The notes beneath the pieces were generated by a model that worked only from the letters and a program-made list of their open reading frames with translations, did not search any database and was not told the origin of the DNA. Positions 23,401-23,861 of a DNA stretch of 23,861 bases are shown one piece after another (positions within the stretch are counted from its first letter, which is position 1; each line of letters starts with the position of its first letter). This DNA comes from Geobacter sp. UBA6151. Lineage in GTDB: Bacteria; Desulfobacterota; Desulfuromonadia; Geobacterales; Pseudopelobacteraceae. Where the stretch lies: the NCBI GenBank assembly GCA_002423105.1, contig DIUT01000004.1:1-23861 (forward strand), in the 5' to 3' direction. The translations under genes were made by a program, and so were the position numbers.

Positions 23401-23704
23401 GGCGCTTTTTGCGGGGAGTGACCTGCTGGGCGGCAAGCCCCAGATAGTAGATGAATGTTGCAGGGTCGGCATCGGCTTCATCGACCTGATACCAGAGACA
23501 GGGAAGGGCACGCTCCTCAAGCCAGCCGGAGACAAGCGTCGATTTTCCAGAACCGCCCGGCCCTGCTATCCAGAGCAGCGGCTTATTGAGTCCCGCATCC
23601 AGGAGAGTATACAAGCGCTCTCTGGTCAGCGCATCGTTGATGTGCGGGCGGCTGATTTTGGCTATTGACGTTTTTTGCGGCTTTTTGCTCGCTTTTTTCA
23701 CCAT
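20444..23704 (-). CDS. MalT-like STAND NTPase regulator with C-terminal winged-helix and BTAD domains
   Basis: A 1086-aa cytoplasmic transcription regulator. The N-terminal part is a MalT/LuxR-type signalling NTPase: Walker A GPGGSGKST (48-56), Walker B FTLVLDNYQ (Asp138), VISRTDP, and RTDGWAAGIVLLLEAL. A long helical TPR-like region (about 360-830) follows. Near residues 838-930 is an OmpR/SARP-type winged helix (IRTFGDFEII, KPLELLKAIIALGG, LLWSDADGDTAANSFKFTLHQLR). Residues about 940-1086 form a BTAD domain. There is no LuxR helix-turn-helix; the DNA-binding part is the SARP type. It is just upstream of tpsB and in the same direction, so it may control the secretion locus. The start is uncertain: ATG at 23704 preferred, GTG at 23710 possible; neither has a clear ribosome-binding site. 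Confidence 0.88.
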   Translation of the reverse strand: MVKKASKKPQKTSIAKISRPHINDALTRERLYTLLDAGLNKPLLWIAGPGGSGKSTLVSGWLEERALPCLWYQVDEADADPATFIYYLGLAAQQVTPRKKRRLPLLTPEYAAGMPAFARRFFEELFSRLSPPFTLVLDNYQEIPSNSPVHELLLKGVEVMPAGITMIVISRTDPSAQYARMRAAQQVSYVGWNDLRFCRHEIEVLISTMRFAERPGQWCVTTDLLYERTDGWAAGIVLLLEALRRLPEDTDMPSLLHRSPASSEQQYQAIFDYFASELFSKTDGDICDFLLRSAFLPLMTEKTARALTASDHAGRILRDLSVNHCFTDWRSAPEPVYQYHPLFREFLLKTAVERFGATEIGAMRLRAAALLDEAGYVDNAVELLGEAGAVEELTRIIRRDEAALFAQGRYGTLIKWLGQLPKNYLRSDPHLLRIAGLCSLPYSPAEARSYLEQSCELLEESGDVAAELVVYGCLMEVVVIEGEAFSTIDRYLERAHELAGHDAVTAAIAGKIAGTALFALVFRCPDHRTLPFWLSHVEAALMRDNDVATDLKLCNYLMAYYLIAGEFNRMTRAMETLGSRRKEVEQIPALRLLCLLLEAYHTANVRTDLEAGRALALQGLALARESGVVVYNFWFSYLATACSVWLGDLQRAEEVLDGMLPAGRPVSLIRTADVSMLRGGLAFCKGYQAEALEYFMAARSAFNRVGSPMSEALSLINVANVLVKLDRVPEARSYLVQAEQFNWGGSWISAFRGLLSMARACFAAGDDEAGLTTLRSGLAVGREHGIHLPAFWQVQEMAELCARALEAGIETGFVIEHIRRHNLAPDPSRPVEAWPYPVQIRTFGDFEIIKDGEPLLFSGKVQKKPLELLKAIIALGGRDVLQEELCDLLWSDADGDTAANSFKFTLHQLRKLLGSDACIQLKGGSVSLSSRCCHTDAAAFQQIVNRMRQLLEKPAAGTGEQIALLAEKASALYQGEFLRHDRRYPWVAVAGERYKGGFIRLLGAACDRYEETEQWEKAARICERALDADDLDEGFHHRQIRCLLRLGYPSRALVAYNRCCSVLSTRLGISPSLHTKALLAGILPDR

Positions 23705-23742
23705 TACCACCAGGACAAAAAGGTGCTAACAAATTGCGGCAA

Positions 23743-23771
23743 ACAGTATCAGGACTGACACCCCCTGTCAA
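23743..23771 (-). promoter_or_regulatory. Candidate promoter of the regulator gene with an overlapping palindrome
   Basis: On the minus strand TTGACA (23766-23771), 17 bases, then TACTGT (23743-23748). A TGACA-N5-TGTCA palindrome (23756-23770) overlaps the -35, a position typical of a repressor or autoregulator site. The -35 is perfect and the -10 weak. Confidence 0.45.
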
Positions 23772-23799
23772 AAAAAACATGAGGAAAATACAAGCAACA

Positions 23800-23833
23800 A
23801 AGCCCCGTCACTCTTGTATGAGTAACGGGGCTT
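23800..23833 (-). terminator. rRNA-operon terminator
   Basis: Arms 23800-23813 and 23820-23833 pair over 14 bases with one mismatch (AAGCCCCGT...ACGGGGCTT) and a 6-base loop. On the minus strand it is followed by T-rich sequence. It lies directly after the 5S rRNA end, as expected for the end of an rRNA operon. Confidence 0.85.
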
Positions 23834-23844
23834 CGAGTTATTAA

Positions 23845-23861
23845 TTCTGGCGGCGACCTAC
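23845..23861 (-). rRNA. rrf: 5S rRNA, 3' end only
   Basis: The last 17 bases, read on the minus strand, are GTAGGTCGCCGCCAG plus two bases, which is the conserved 3' end of bacterial 5S rRNA. The rest of the gene and presumably 23S and 16S rRNA lie to the right of the window. The exact 3' end is approximate. The terminator hairpin that follows supports the call. Confidence 0.75.

Overview
The window looks like a chromosomal segment of a Gram-negative deltaproteobacterium of the Geobacter/Trichlorobacter type (Desulfuromonadia). This is an inference from gene content and protein character: a mreB-heptose-miaA-hfq gene order, a PDZ/radical-SAM DUF512 protein, a membrane pyrophosphatase, a two-partner secretion locus, and many small intergenic palindromic repeats. 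No taxonomic search could be run.

Left part (1-8700), core genes. ileS runs leftward off the window edge. Divergent from it, mreB opens a rightward gene string: a GT2-like glycosyltransferase, gmhA, hldE, miaA, hfq and a DUF512 radical-SAM gene. Several junctions overlap by 1-4 bases, which suggests one long transcript from the glycosyltransferase to DUF512. gmhA and hldE make ADP-heptose for the lipopolysaccharide inner core. miaA and hfq are the familiar tRNA-modification/RNA-chaperone pair. A strong bidirectional terminator at 8655-8697 closes this string and the oppositely oriented hppA.

Middle part (8716-11008). hppA, a membrane ion-pumping pyrophosphatase, is read leftward from a good sigma70-type promoter. 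Between it and the next gene lies the hairpin terminator of the tpsA gene (10886-10924).

Right part (11009-23861), accessory locus on the minus strand. In transcription order it contains: the 3' end of a 5S rRNA (end of an rRNA operon) with its terminator; a 1086-aa MalT-like NTPase regulator ending in a winged-helix plus BTAD module; an unlisted 59-aa ORF; the outer-membrane transporter tpsB; and a 2097-aa filamentous-haemagglutinin-like exoprotein, tpsA, made of an ESPR signal peptide, a TPS domain, three GLUG-repeat modules and several MBG/YDG repeats. A vapBC-type toxin-antitoxin pair on the plus strand, with palindromic repeats on both sides, sits between tpsB and tpsA.

The most interesting reading is that the regulator, the 59-aa ORF, tpsB and tpsA form one regulated adhesin-secretion unit. 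An 11-bp-periodic direct repeat of the kind used by SARP/BTAD regulators lies just upstream of the 59-aa ORF. Other points worth checking are a repeat element inserted in frame within tpsA, a divergent Hfq distal face, a glycosyltransferase that seems to lack its metal-binding aspartate, and near-identical terminator hairpins at both ends of the accessory locus.
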